Source: Trueperaceae bacterium (GTDB lineage Bacteria > Deinococcota > Deinococci > Deinococcales > Trueperaceae). From it: DNA of 64,000 nt. The stretch lies in assembly GCA_002707365.1 (NCBI GenBank), contig PAMQ01000014.1, positions 72,638 through 136,637 on the forward strand, read 5' to 3'. Of this stretch, positions 53,499 to 62,779 are shown piece after piece. Position numbers and translations under genes: made by a program. Positions within the stretch are counted from its first letter, which is position 1. Each line of letters starts with the position of its first letter. The notes below the pieces were generated by a model, which ran no database searches, was not told where the DNA came from, and saw nothing but the letters and a program-made list of their open reading frames with translations.

Positions 53499-54414
53499 TG
53501 TACATAGAAGTTATCTAACTTCCATAATCCTTTTTAGCATAGCTAGTTTAGTGGTAGTTGCTTTCTTGGTTTTCCGTCCTACTGACAGGATTTCTTACGA
53601 ACTGCCGGTTCTTAAGGATTTTGGACGCGACGAAATTAGCGTCATCACCATAGAGAGGACGAATAAACGGGTAAGTCTTACTCGCCTCGGGAACCAATGG
53701 AGTGTTGCGCCAGGTGATTATGAGGCCGACAGTACAGCGATAAACTTTGTCTTGGATACCTTGATGGATTTTGATATCACTGAGGTAGTTTCATTCTCGG
53801 ATGAACCCAAACGCTATAATCTGGACCCAGACAGTCTACTTCGTGTCACAGTCGAGGGAAGTTCCGAAGTATTACTTAACATAGATGTGGGTAGTCGGGC
53901 TGGGACATTCGGACATACTTTTGTTAGGATTCCAGGACAGGATCAAATTTTTCAAGGTGTTGGTGACTTACGTAACGTGTTCGACAGGGACCTGGATACC
54001 TACCGTAACAAGACCGTAATGGACTTTGACCCAAACACGATAAGAGCTATCACTGTCACGCAAGTGCTGCCACCCCAAGAGCCCCGGAGAATACATGTAG
54101 TTAGATCACTAAATGGTTGGGAGTACCTAGAAAGTGAGCACGATTTAGGAATAGGACTCAACCCTCTTAATCCAGCAGAAATTGAATCGGCTCTACGGTT
54201 TTTAGGAGCTTTACCAGCGTATCGTTACCGGTATGGTGACTCCCCAACGGGTAGTCCGTGGTTGACGGTTACGTTAGAGGGTAATCAAACCTACACCCTA
54301 GAGCTTTTTTCTAATGAAGACAATGTATTCCCAGCTAAGAGCTCTGGATCCCAATACTGGTTCGATATGTTTGAATTCCAAGCAGACATGATTTCAAAAC
54401 CATTCGGGTTCTGA
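53491..54414 (+). CDS. DUF4340-family protein
   Basis: About 307 residues: one N-terminal membrane helix (TSIILFSIASLVVVAFLVF), then repeated strand-rich DUF4340 units (ISVITIERTNKRVSLTRLGNQ...; LRVTVEGSSEVLLNIDVGS). It is the usual third partner of GldA/GldFG-type transporters, likely on the outer face. The GTG start at 53491 overlaps the GldFG stop by eight bases. A weak ATCCC/GGGAT inverted repeat follows the stop. Confidence 0.88.
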   Translation: MNSVHRSYLTSIILFSIASLVVVAFLVFRPTDRISYELPVLKDFGRDEISVITIERTNKRVSLTRLGNQWSVAPGDYEADSTAINFVLDTLMDFDITEVVSFSDEPKRYNLDPDSLLRVTVEGSSEVLLNIDVGSRAGTFGHTFVRIPGQDQIFQGVGDLRNVFDRDLDTYRNKTVMDFDPNTIRAITVTQVLPPQEPRRIHVVRSLNGWEYLESEHDLGIGLNPLNPAEIESALRFLGALPAYRYRYGDSPTGSPWLTVTLEGNQTYTLELFSNEDNVFPAKSSGSQYWFDMFEFQADMISKPFGF

Positions 54415-54551
54415 TAACAGATCCCGAAAACCTTTGAGGCCTGTGGGATAATAGGAAGTGAGTGTTGACACACAAAGCTAGCCTATAGTCTCGAAAAATC
54501 ATCTGGTCAGTCCCGTAGGTACCTGTTAAGCAGCATTTTGAGGAGGCAACA

Positions 54552-55547
54552 ATGGCGCTAGTCAGAATGGCTCAGTACGGTACAAAACACCCACACGCAT
54601 CTGGAAAACTAAAGGCTATGTTGCAGGATCTTTCTATAGAATTAGTTGGGGTGTATGAGGAAGATCCCCAACAGCTGGCGAAGGTAAAAGATGAAGAAGC
54701 TTATCAAGGTCTACATTGGTACGAGGATCTAAGCGACATGTTAAGCGACTCTAGCATCGTAGCGGTGGCTGCTGAGGGCGCTAACCACGAAAATTTAGGT
54801 TATACAGAAGCCTGCATTGAGGCTGGTAAGCATGTCTGGTGCGACAAGCCTGCAGGTGAAGACCAAATCCGCTGGCAGCGTGTTGTGAAAAGGGCCGAGG
54901 AAGCAGATCTTCACATACAACTGGGTTACATGTACCGATACCATTATGGTTTTCAACAAATTGCAGGCTGGGCTAAAGCAGGTGTCCTTGGGGAACTTGT
55001 TGAAGTGCGAGCTCGGATCGGAACGAACACTCCAGCTCAGCATCGCCGCGAACTGAGTCGCTATCGGGGTGGAATATTCTTTGAACTTGCTGGTCACGCA
55101 GTAGACCAGGTTGTATGGCTTTTGGGTCGTCCACAAAAGATCACGACTTTTCTTCGTAACGATAGCCCCGATGTTCCTGGTTTTGTTGATAATACTCTAG
55201 CCGTTTACGAGTACGAACGTGCTTTTGGAATGATAGACATGTCTGCTCTTGAACCGAGTCCCCCAGCCAGACGGTTCGAGGTTTATGGCACACGAGGGAG
55301 TGCGATAATGCAGCCATTTGACAATGCCAAGGGTATTCGTCTTTGTCTGACGGAAGCACAAGCTGGTTTCGTTAAGGGTGAGCAGATAGTCCCCATAGAA
55401 CCCCAAACCAGACAAGAGCTATATAACCGCGCCTTAGGCGCCTTCACCGGAACGATTTTAGGACAACAAGAGTCCGATCGGTCTTTTGACCACGAGCTAA
55501 TTGCTCAGGAGACATTACTACGTACGACCGGGCACTTGACGCTATGA
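54552..55547 (+). CDS. Gfo/Idh/MocA-family oxidoreductase (cluster gene 1)
   Basis: A 331-residue dehydrogenase starting RMAQYGTKHPHASGKLKAM; the Rossmann glycine pattern is diverged. DKPAGED replaces the common EKP; FFELAGHAVDQVVWLLGRP is the second family segment. AGGAGG precedes the ATG. First of five such genes in a row; the next starts 25 bases on. Substrate unknown. Confidence 0.88.
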   Translation: MALVRMAQYGTKHPHASGKLKAMLQDLSIELVGVYEEDPQQLAKVKDEEAYQGLHWYEDLSDMLSDSSIVAVAAEGANHENLGYTEACIEAGKHVWCDKPAGEDQIRWQRVVKRAEEADLHIQLGYMYRYHYGFQQIAGWAKAGVLGELVEVRARIGTNTPAQHRRELSRYRGGIFFELAGHAVDQVVWLLGRPQKITTFLRNDSPDVPGFVDNTLAVYEYERAFGMIDMSALEPSPPARRFEVYGTRGSAIMQPFDNAKGIRLCLTEAQAGFVKGEQIVPIEPQTRQELYNRALGAFTGTILGQQESDRSFDHELIAQETLLRTTGHLTL

Positions 55548-55572
55548 AACCTGCCTTAAGGAGTAGGTTACT

Positions 55573-56658
55573 GTGAGTCTTAATGAAGCGTTCAAGGTTA
55601 TTGCGCATACTCGGCCCGAAGGTCGGTATAAGGGTGCTGTAATTGGTTGTGGTCGAATGGGTAGCACAATTGATGATGAGCACGTTGGGCAACCGAGCTA
55701 TATTTGGCCGTGGGCTCACGCACCAGCAGTTATCGAGGCGAGAAACATCGATTTGGTGGCAGCATCTGATAGTGAACCAGAGAGATTAGTCGATTTCGAG
55801 AGACGTTGGAGTGTCAACGCAACTTACACAGATTATCGAGAAATGGTCGAGAAGGAAAAGCCGGACCTGGTTTGTGTCGCTACTCGACCAGCCCCGCGAG
55901 CCGAGATTGTGACTAACCTTGCTGAAATGGGAGTTCCTGCCGTGTTCGCTACAAAGCCGATGTGCTACAGCCTGAAGCAGGCTGACACCATGATTGACGC
56001 TTGTAAAAGCAACGGTACAGTCTTAGCCATTGCCAGCCATTTTAATTGGTACGGATACTATGATCGGGTTCGCGAACTAATTAAAGGCGGAGAAATTGGT
56101 GCTTTACGGTCAATGATTTGCCACCATCCGCACACCTTATCAAACATGCACAGTCATACCTTCGCGTTGTTTCGTCTTATAGCTGACTCCCCTGCAGACT
56201 GGGTATTTGGTCACATGGATGATGAAGAGCGCGCAGACAGCAATCAAGACCTTAGTGGTTCTGGTTACATAGTTTATCGGAACGGTATTCGGGCTCATTT
56301 GAACTCTTTTTCTGACCGAACTCGTAATTCTTGGACTATAGAATTCATTGGTGAGGCTGGTAAAATTGTTTCTCGCATCGAGCACTCTGAGTTCGAGCTG
56401 TGGGGAAAACACCCGGAAACCGGTGAATTAATTGAACGACAGTTTCCTGGTCCTTGGCACCGCCGTAGTTCATTGGTTGATGCTATTGAACAGATCTGTC
56501 GTTGTCTCGAGTCGGATGAAACGCCCTTATGTCCGGGAGAGTTTGGACGCGAAGCGCTGGAACTGGCTATTGGGATGCGTGAGTCGCATCGACGCGGTAA
56601 TACCCGTGTCGATCTTCCCCTCAAAGACAGAACTCTCAAGATCGAAGCTTTCGTGTAG
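55573..56658 (+). CDS. Gfo/Idh/MocA-family oxidoreductase (cluster gene 2)
   Basis: A 361-residue dehydrogenase with AVIGCGRMGSTIDDEH and a TKPMC segment where EKP is usual, keeping the Lys. HHPHTLSNMHSHTFALFR is an unusual His-rich stretch in the catalytic domain. GTG start with AAGGAG nine bases upstream. It is the most diverged of the set around the active site. Confidence 0.87.
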   Translation: MSLNEAFKVIAHTRPEGRYKGAVIGCGRMGSTIDDEHVGQPSYIWPWAHAPAVIEARNIDLVAASDSEPERLVDFERRWSVNATYTDYREMVEKEKPDLVCVATRPAPRAEIVTNLAEMGVPAVFATKPMCYSLKQADTMIDACKSNGTVLAIASHFNWYGYYDRVRELIKGGEIGALRSMICHHPHTLSNMHSHTFALFRLIADSPADWVFGHMDDEERADSNQDLSGSGYIVYRNGIRAHLNSFSDRTRNSWTIEFIGEAGKIVSRIEHSEFELWGKHPETGELIERQFPGPWHRRSSLVDAIEQICRCLESDETPLCPGEFGREALELAIGMRESHRRGNTRVDLPLKDRTLKIEAFV

Positions 56659-56779
56659 TTTCGGGGTAGATATACAGTTGTTTCTAGAAGATAATGACGT
56701 AGATTTAGTTGATCAAAATAACAGTGAATAAGGTGCAGTACTACTTAGGGATCAATACGGAGGCGATTGTGGTGGAAAA

Positions 56780-57814
56780 GTGAGCTACCAGAGGGAATTC
56801 GAACGCCGTTTACGAGTCGGTATTGTTGGTCTGGGCGGACACACCTATAGAAATTTGTTGCCTGCGATGCATTTCTTGCCAGTCGAATTGGTGTCCTTTT
56901 GCGACGTTGACTTGGATTTAGCAAAACGTACAGCAAGTGAGTACGGCGTACCATCCTGCTACGCTAATGCTGGTGAAATGTACGCGAACGAGGAGCTTGA
57001 TGCTGTTTTTATGGCTGTTTCGCCACAATTGCATCCTGAATTAGTATGCCAAGCTTTGGAAGCCAGTCTTCATGTTTGGACGGAGAAGCCTCCAGCTGCT
57101 AGATCTTCGGAAGTAGAGGCCATGATTGCTAGTCGAGGTGATCGTGTTGCAGTGGTGGGGTACAAGAAGGCTTTTGCACCAGCAACCCGAAAGGTACTCG
57201 ACTTATTGTCCGACAAAGAAATCGGGCCTCTAGAAGGACTTACTGCTGAGTATCGAATGCATCTTGACGCGGATGCTAATGAAAAACTACAAGGACGAAA
57301 GACGATGAACTGGCTGGCGAACGGTTGTCATCCACTGTCGCTAATGGTTGCTGTAGGAGGAGACGTCGATGCTGTCACTATGCACCTCAGTAAAAACCGG
57401 AGTGGTGTGTGTGTACTTGAATTTAGCAGTGGCGCGATAGGTACGCTTAATTTGGTTTCAGCCAACTGGAGTTACGAACGGTACGCTTTTTGGGGCAAGA
57501 AGTACATCACGGTTGATAATGGTCTTACCGTTTCACTTTGGCGGGGTGTCCCCCTAGCTTACGGTCGGACCACGGATTTTGCGCCTTCAGGAACTGATAC
57601 TGGCACGGTAGTTTGGGAACCGCAGAATGCATACGCCACGCTCGAGAACCAGGCTCTCTTCACACAGGGCTTTTATAATGAAATGCGATATTTTTGTGAA
57701 TGCGTTCTCGAGAATAGGCCTGCCGAGGAAGGGACACTAGAATTCGCACACACCATAATGAAAATCTATGAAGCAGGGATCATGTCAGAAGGTGCGAGAA
57801 TTCAATTAACCTGA
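56780..57814 (+). CDS. Gfo/Idh/MocA-family oxidoreductase (cluster gene 3)
   Basis: A 344-residue dehydrogenase: [18 protein letters not shown], then [16 protein letters not shown] with the EKP Lys, and [19 protein letters not shown] in the second domain. GTG start; a weak GGTGG-type site is upstream. Gap of 121 bases after gene 2 and 93 before the PhyH gene. Confidence 0.88.
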   Translation: MSYQREFERRLRVGIVGLGGHTYRNLLPAMHFLPVELVSFCDVDLDLAKRTASEYGVPSCYANAGEMYANEELDAVFMAVSPQLHPELVCQALEASLHVWTEKPPAARSSEVEAMIASRGDRVAVVGYKKAFAPATRKVLDLLSDKEIGPLEGLTAEYRMHLDADANEKLQGRKTMNWLANGCHPLSLMVAVGGDVDAVTMHLSKNRSGVCVLEFSSGAIGTLNLVSANWSYERYAFWGKKYITVDNGLTVSLWRGVPLAYGRTTDFAPSGTDTGTVVWEPQNAYATLENQALFTQGFYNEMRYFCECVLENRPAEEGTLEFAHTIMKIYEAGIMSEGARIQLT

Positions 57815-57907
57815 GAACCCGTTAAAGATTAGCCTGAATTAATTATCGACATGGGTGGGGAGACGGGATAAGGTCAGTTACTTGAGTCTAGGAGGTTCAA
57901 AATAGTC

Positions 57908-58792
57908 ATGGATTTTGGAACGGGTTTCGTAGAGTCCAATGATATCTTTAATGACGCCAGAGAGTTGCGCCAGCGGGCTGATCGAGATGGTTATCTTTTC
58001 TTTAAGGGAATCGTAAATAAAGAGGCTGCTCTTTCAGCACGTCGTGACATTGCTACAGTCTTGCAGGAGGAGGGTTGGATTGATGAAGGTACCGACCCGC
58101 TTCATGCCATTACCCATCATGAAGCGGTGGTGTCAGGCATGGATGAATTTAAGGCTGTCTACGATCGAGTGCAACGGATTGAGTCGTTCCACACGCTTGC
58201 TTTTGACCCGAGTATCCTAAAAGTCATTGAGAGCCTTCTTGGACAGGAAGTACTTCTACAACCTAGTAACATTGCGCGCTTTATTTTCCCGTCCCTGCTT
58301 GAGCACACTACTCCGCCGCACCAGGATTTTCCGCTGATTCAGGGTACCGAACGGATTTGGACAACCTGGGTACCTCTTGGTGATTGCCCCCACTCTTTAG
58401 GTGGCCTGAGTGTATTGAGCGGCTCACACAAGGGTGGTGTTTTGCCGATATCCCGCTCCCTTGGCGCTGGTGGCCAGAGAGCCCATTTTGAGAAGATTGG
58501 TGGCGAGTGGGTGACGAGTCCTCTCGAGGTTGGTGACGTGCTGTTTTTTTATAGCCTCACGGTGCACAAGGGCTTGCCGAACAGATCTGAAGACCGCCTG
58601 CGACTGTCGGCTGACTTCCGTTTCCAGCCTGCTGCAGATCCCGTAATGAACCTGGTGTTAAATCCACATCAAGGTCGGATCACCTGGGACCAGGTTTACG
58701 AAAGTTGGGAGTCAGACGAGTACCAATATCACTGGAACAAGTTTGACCTAACAGTGGTAGAAAAAGATCCCGTAAGCTTTGAGGAGGAGTAA
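57908..58792 (+). CDS. PhyH-family dioxygenase in dehydrogenase cluster
   Basis: A 294-residue Fe(II)/2-oxoglutarate oxygenase. Iron site TPPHQDFPLIQG, distal His in LTVHKGLPNRSEDRLRLS, with Arg for 2-oxoglutarate. GGLSVLSGSHKGG is the typical strand motif. AGGAGG lies 12 bases before the ATG. Embedded among Gfo/Idh genes, it may hydroxylate or demethylate the sugar-like substrate they oxidise (inference). Confidence 0.9.
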   Translation: MDFGTGFVESNDIFNDARELRQRADRDGYLFFKGIVNKEAALSARRDIATVLQEEGWIDEGTDPLHAITHHEAVVSGMDEFKAVYDRVQRIESFHTLAFDPSILKVIESLLGQEVLLQPSNIARFIFPSLLEHTTPPHQDFPLIQGTERIWTTWVPLGDCPHSLGGLSVLSGSHKGGVLPISRSLGAGGQRAHFEKIGGEWVTSPLEVGDVLFFYSLTVHKGLPNRSEDRLRLSADFRFQPAADPVMNLVLNPHQGRITWDQVYESWESDEYQYHWNKFDLTVVEKDPVSFEEE

Positions 58793-58870
58793 CCACAAAA
58801 CAAAAACCTAATTTTCAAGGGTATATTAATCTAAAAGTTTCAACGAATACAGTAGAGAGTAGGGAGAAGG

Positions 58871-59926
58871 ATGACGAAGCTAAAGGTAGGGATCATTGGG
58901 CTGGGCGGCATCGCCCGTTCGCACTGTAATGCTATCTCCAACCTCGATAACATCGAGGTTGTTGCAGTTGCGGATCTGTTTGAAGATAAGCGCCAAGAAT
59001 TCATGGACAAATATGATATTCCTCGCGGATATGCTTCGCACACTGAGTTGCTTGAGGACAATGAGGTCGAAGCCGTGGCCGTAGTGCTCGGGCACCAGCT
59101 CCACCACAAACTTACGGTTGACGCCTGCAACGCAGGTAAGCACGTTCTCGTCGAAAAACCTATGGCCCTAAGTTTGGAACACTGTGACGAGATGATAGCG
59201 GCAGCTGAGTCCAACAATGTCAAACTTATGGCAGGCTACTCCCAACATTTTTATGGAACTAGTCTAAAGGCGAAAGAAATCCTTGACTCAGGTGAATTAG
59301 GACCTTTGATCACAGCGGTTTGTTACATGTCGAAGAATTGGGGTTTTGAACACCGTAGGCCGCAGTATCGTAGCCGGTATCATGGGGGCGGGATGTGGAT
59401 CACCAACGGTGTGCATGTTGTTGATCGGCTTACTTGGCTCATGGGTTCCCAACCAGTCTCAGTATCTGCGTCAATTGGTACTCGTGCTCACTATCAATCT
59501 GGTGACGATTCAGCAACAGCATTTGTTCGCTATAAGAATGGTTTGGCAGGAGTAGCAGTTGTCGTCGGCTATAAGGATGGCGGGCCTAACATGAGCACCG
59601 AAGTGATCTGTGCCAACGGTACCTTACGATTTAGTGAACACGGTGGGAAATACGTTCAAGTAGGACATGGCGAAGAGTGGGCAGATGTTCCATTTGATGA
59701 CCCACCAACTGAAATGCATAATGAATGGAAAGCCTTTGCTAAAGCGATCGAACTGGATGTTCTACCTCCAACACACGGTTATTGGGGTAGGCAGATAATG
59801 GAGATTATTTTTGCTGCTGAGCAGTCTTCCATCTGTGGTCAAGAGGTGATGCTCGAAAGTGGCGAGGCCTGGGAAAGTCAGGCCACATCCGATTCGGTTA
59901 TTTTTGATGACCACGGGTGGGTATAA
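58871..59926 (+). CDS. Gfo/Idh/MocA-family oxidoreductase (cluster gene 4)
   Basis: A 351-residue dehydrogenase with VGIIGLGGIARSHCNAIS, VEKPMALSLEHCDEMI and GGGMWITNGVHVVDRLTW; all key family positions are canonical. GGGAG-type site upstream. Its TAA stop is in the same frame as the next gene, with no standard start codon between. Confidence 0.92.
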   Translation: MTKLKVGIIGLGGIARSHCNAISNLDNIEVVAVADLFEDKRQEFMDKYDIPRGYASHTELLEDNEVEAVAVVLGHQLHHKLTVDACNAGKHVLVEKPMALSLEHCDEMIAAAESNNVKLMAGYSQHFYGTSLKAKEILDSGELGPLITAVCYMSKNWGFEHRRPQYRSRYHGGGMWITNGVHVVDRLTWLMGSQPVSVSASIGTRAHYQSGDDSATAFVRYKNGLAGVAVVVGYKDGGPNMSTEVICANGTLRFSEHGGKYVQVGHGEEWADVPFDDPPTEMHNEWKAFAKAIELDVLPPTHGYWGRQIMEIIFAAEQSSICGQEVMLESGEAWESQATSDSVIFDDHGWV

Positions 59927-59938
59927 GGGAGTCTTGGC

Positions 59939-60967
59939 ATCCGTCTAGCCCTTCTTTCTTACAGCCATCACGGACTAGGGTTCGCTAGTGTCGCCCGAGA
60001 TCAGGGTCACGAGATAATCGGCGTAATGGATGCCGAGGAAGCACCTCGTAAACAACTTGAGGAAGTGTTCGGATGTCAAGGGTTTGCTGCAGCAAGGGAT
60101 TGTCTCGACTCGGTCTCGCCAGACGCGGTACTTGTGGCTGGAAAGCATATCGAGATGCCTGATCACGTTCAAGCTTGTGTTGAAATGCGAATTCCGTTCC
60201 TTATCGACAAGCCTTTTGCTGACAGTGCCGCTAGATTACGTTCCTCAGCCGAGGCTTGTATACACGAAAACGTTTTTAGTGCTGCAATTTTGCCGAATCG
60301 GGCTAGTCGGGTAGTAGGCCTTGTTCAGCGCATGATGTCTGAAGGAACTTTTGGTAAACCCATTCTGTGTAGCAACCGGCTTAACAACGGTCCCCCCACT
60401 CGTTACGATCCAACCCCATCTTATTGGCAAAACGACTCAACTAAATCGGGTGGCGGTTGTTGGGCGGTTGAAGCTTCACACGGTATCGATACCTTTTTAC
60501 AATTTGCTGGAAATAGCCCAATATCTGTAGTGGGCGCTGTCATGTCAAACGCCCTCCACGGGAGGACCGTAGAAGATATTGGTCTGGGTATCTTACGCAA
60601 CGAAGAAGGCGTGACCGGTATCGTTGAATCCGGCTATAGTTACCCTTCCGGGGTTCGAGCCGGTGACCATTTCTTTCGCTTTATTGGGACAAAGGCATCT
60701 GTCTTCGAGCGTTATGATAAGCATGGGACACCGATCATTGAGGTTCACACTGAACAAGGTATTGATTTCCAAGAGGGAAACGGTCATGGTCAATCTAGGC
60801 CAGCAGAAATAGCAAGGGCCTTAGCTGCTATTGAAGCAGGCAACTCATTTGCACCAACTATTGGCGACGCACTCCGTATCCTAGAGGTACAGGACGCGGT
60901 TTACGCTTTCGCCAGAGCTAATCCAAATTCCAATGGTCCGCATCCATTAGGGCCACCACCACCTTAA
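59939..60967 (+). CDS. Gfo/Idh/MocA-family oxidoreductase (cluster gene 5), non-standard start
   Basis: About 342 residues. The needed first Rossmann strand (IRLALLSYSHHGLGFASVAR) is encoded upstream of the first ATG (60026), back to the stop of the previous gene, but that stretch contains no ATG, GTG or TTG in frame. GGGAG lies seven bases before an ATC at 59939, the probable initiation point. IDKPFADSAARL carries the catalytic Lys and GGGCWAVEASHGID follows. Without the upstream part the NAD site is lost. Either ATC is used, or an ATG was mutated or misread. Confidence 0.8.
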   Translation: MRLALLSYSHHGLGFASVARDQGHEIIGVMDAEEAPRKQLEEVFGCQGFAAARDCLDSVSPDAVLVAGKHIEMPDHVQACVEMRIPFLIDKPFADSAARLRSSAEACIHENVFSAAILPNRASRVVGLVQRMMSEGTFGKPILCSNRLNNGPPTRYDPTPSYWQNDSTKSGGGCWAVEASHGIDTFLQFAGNSPISVVGAVMSNALHGRTVEDIGLGILRNEEGVTGIVESGYSYPSGVRAGDHFFRFIGTKASVFERYDKHGTPIIEVHTEQGIDFQEGNGHGQSRPAEIARALAAIEAGNSFAPTIGDALRILEVQDAVYAFARANPNSNGPHPLGPPPP

Positions 60968-61035
60968 CTAAGAGATGCTTGAGATGTTTCTAGATGCTCT
61001 TATGGTCTATAGGTCCAACTTGTACGCCATAGGGA

Positions 61036-62655
61036 TCAGCTGGTTGGCTTTAGTTCAACGAGTCGTACGCTATGGCTTTTCATGGATATGAGTATCGACA
61101 ATGATCCATCGGTAGAGTCCACGGTGCCCGTTTGCAATGGTCGTAGCAAAGCTGCGGATTTCATTTCAGCTATCTGCGTTTCGGAGGGGTCAGTGGGTTG
61201 CCCTAGTTCTACCCATTTGCTGTAAGAATTGGCATTAGATTCATCCATGATTGATTCCTGAACCTTGTAACGCCCAAATTCTAACCCATGAAACTGCAGG
61301 GAAAGTTTGGTTTTTGAGTGCACATCCCAATCATCATGATGACAAGAGAGGAATACTGAAATACTACCCGCGTTATCTTTTGTTGCTAGGCCAGATACAT
61401 CTGGTGGTGCGTGAGCGTGGTCCGGGCTACCCACCACCAATGGGTCCCGATGTCCAGCGCTAGTTAGTTTTAAGCGTAATGAGTTCAATCGACTTAGTAA
61501 ACGGAAAACGTTTAACACAGGCTTATCGAGGCCATTGGTACTCAAGGTCCTTAGGCCTTCAAAGTACTCACGATTTTCAAATTGAAAGGCCCAGGTCAGC
61601 ATCCCGTCTATTTGATTAGGGCCATCTTCGCGTAAATCCATCAATTGACATACGGTGTTGGCTAAGTAACTTCCGTAGTATTCGGTGTTTCGGAACTCTA
61701 GGTTCTGATTGTCGTGTCGACTACCTGCAGCCCACCCGTCGGGATCGCATTCAGACACTATCACCTCTAGTCCCCGATAATTTGGAAACGTTGAAAGAAT
61801 ATTAAGTCCCGTTTCCACGTGTCGCACTAGATTGAAGATTGACGGAGTCTGTTTAGGAGATTGACTAGACGCTTTGTAGCCGCCTCCTTTAGCATGAAAA
61901 CTAACGAAATCCAGTCGGGTTCCTTGAAGACCCGTCACCGCATTAGTGCCAACGCTACAGTGCTCTAGAAAACGGCGTAAGAATTCAGCTGGCACCTTTT
62001 TAGCTGGACCTGTAGTAGCTGGCCCACCGATGTTGGCTTGTGGGAGAACAGAATGGAGGCCAGCAACTGTGTAATCGTAAAGCTTGAAATATTCTTCCAC
62101 TGTGCCCTGCCAGTACCACAGGTCAGGTTCATTCCAAAGTTCCCAGTACCAGCGTCTCACTTCACGAAGCCCGTAGCGCTCTAGGCAGTGCTCAGCGATA
62201 GCAGCGATTAGGTCGTGCCAACTTCCGTAATCTGTTGGGGGACATCCCCAGGCCGCATTAGAAGTCGCCTCATACACTAATTCCGTGGTGGAACTGACTA
62301 GCGCTTTGGGCATGAATCCGAGCTCAACGAACGGGATGCACCCATTCTCTAGGTATGCATCAAATATTTGGTCTAAGATTGTGAAATCGTATATGGCTTG
62401 ACCATTTTTGTCTTCAGTATAGACGTTGGTTGAACCCCATTTTGGGCTCCCAACTCCATCCCCAGTACAGAGAAGGAAATGACAACGAACGAAATATCTT
62501 TCGCTAGACATGCCTCCCAACTTAGCGAGAAGTTCTTTCCCGCGATTTGTATAGGTGTAATTCGGCTCGTCATAACCCACAAAAGTCCAGATTCGGCGCA
62601 ATGGTTCTGACTTAGTCGCGTCAACCGTAACGTTTATGATTTCATTACCGACCAT
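61036..62655 (-). CDS. GH39-like glycoside hydrolase
   Basis: A 539-residue clan-A barrel resembling family 39 (beta-xylosidase/iduronidase). Acid/base Glu in YWELWNEPDLWYW; a probable nucleophile Glu in VIVSECDPDGWAAG; HAKGGGY between them. A C-terminal beta domain follows. No signal peptide, so it acts inside the cell. It ends opposite the dehydrogenase cluster and is probably part of the same carbohydrate pathway with the Gfo/Idh gene upstream. GGGAGG precedes the ATG. Confidence 0.87.
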   Translation of the reverse strand: MVGNEIINVTVDATKSEPLRRIWTFVGYDEPNYTYTNRGKELLAKLGGMSSERYFVRCHFLLCTGDGVGSPKWGSTNVYTEDKNGQAIYDFTILDQIFDAYLENGCIPFVELGFMPKALVSSTTELVYEATSNAAWGCPPTDYGSWHDLIAAIAEHCLERYGLREVRRWYWELWNEPDLWYWQGTVEEYFKLYDYTVAGLHSVLPQANIGGPATTGPAKKVPAEFLRRFLEHCSVGTNAVTGLQGTRLDFVSFHAKGGGYKASSQSPKQTPSIFNLVRHVETGLNILSTFPNYRGLEVIVSECDPDGWAAGSRHDNQNLEFRNTEYYGSYLANTVCQLMDLREDGPNQIDGMLTWAFQFENREYFEGLRTLSTNGLDKPVLNVFRLLSRLNSLRLKLTSAGHRDPLVVGSPDHAHAPPDVSGLATKDNAGSISVFLSCHHDDWDVHSKTKLSLQFHGLEFGRYKVQESIMDESNANSYSKWVELGQPTDPSETQIAEMKSAALLRPLQTGTVDSTDGSLSILISMKSHSVRLVELKPTS

Positions 62656-62779
62656 AGAGCCTCCCGCTTAAGTGCAACTTACATATTTACCGAAACCATG
62701 GGACTCTTTAGCGAGTATTGAACGTGTTGTTCGCCAATTTAGTATCGACAAAGCGCCCCCTCTTTTTGGAAAGCTTAGA

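Noticed and set aside
60968-61001. TAAGAG/CTCTTA repeat after the dehydrogenase cluster
   Set aside because: Six-base stem with a 22-base loop and no T-run; too weak to call.
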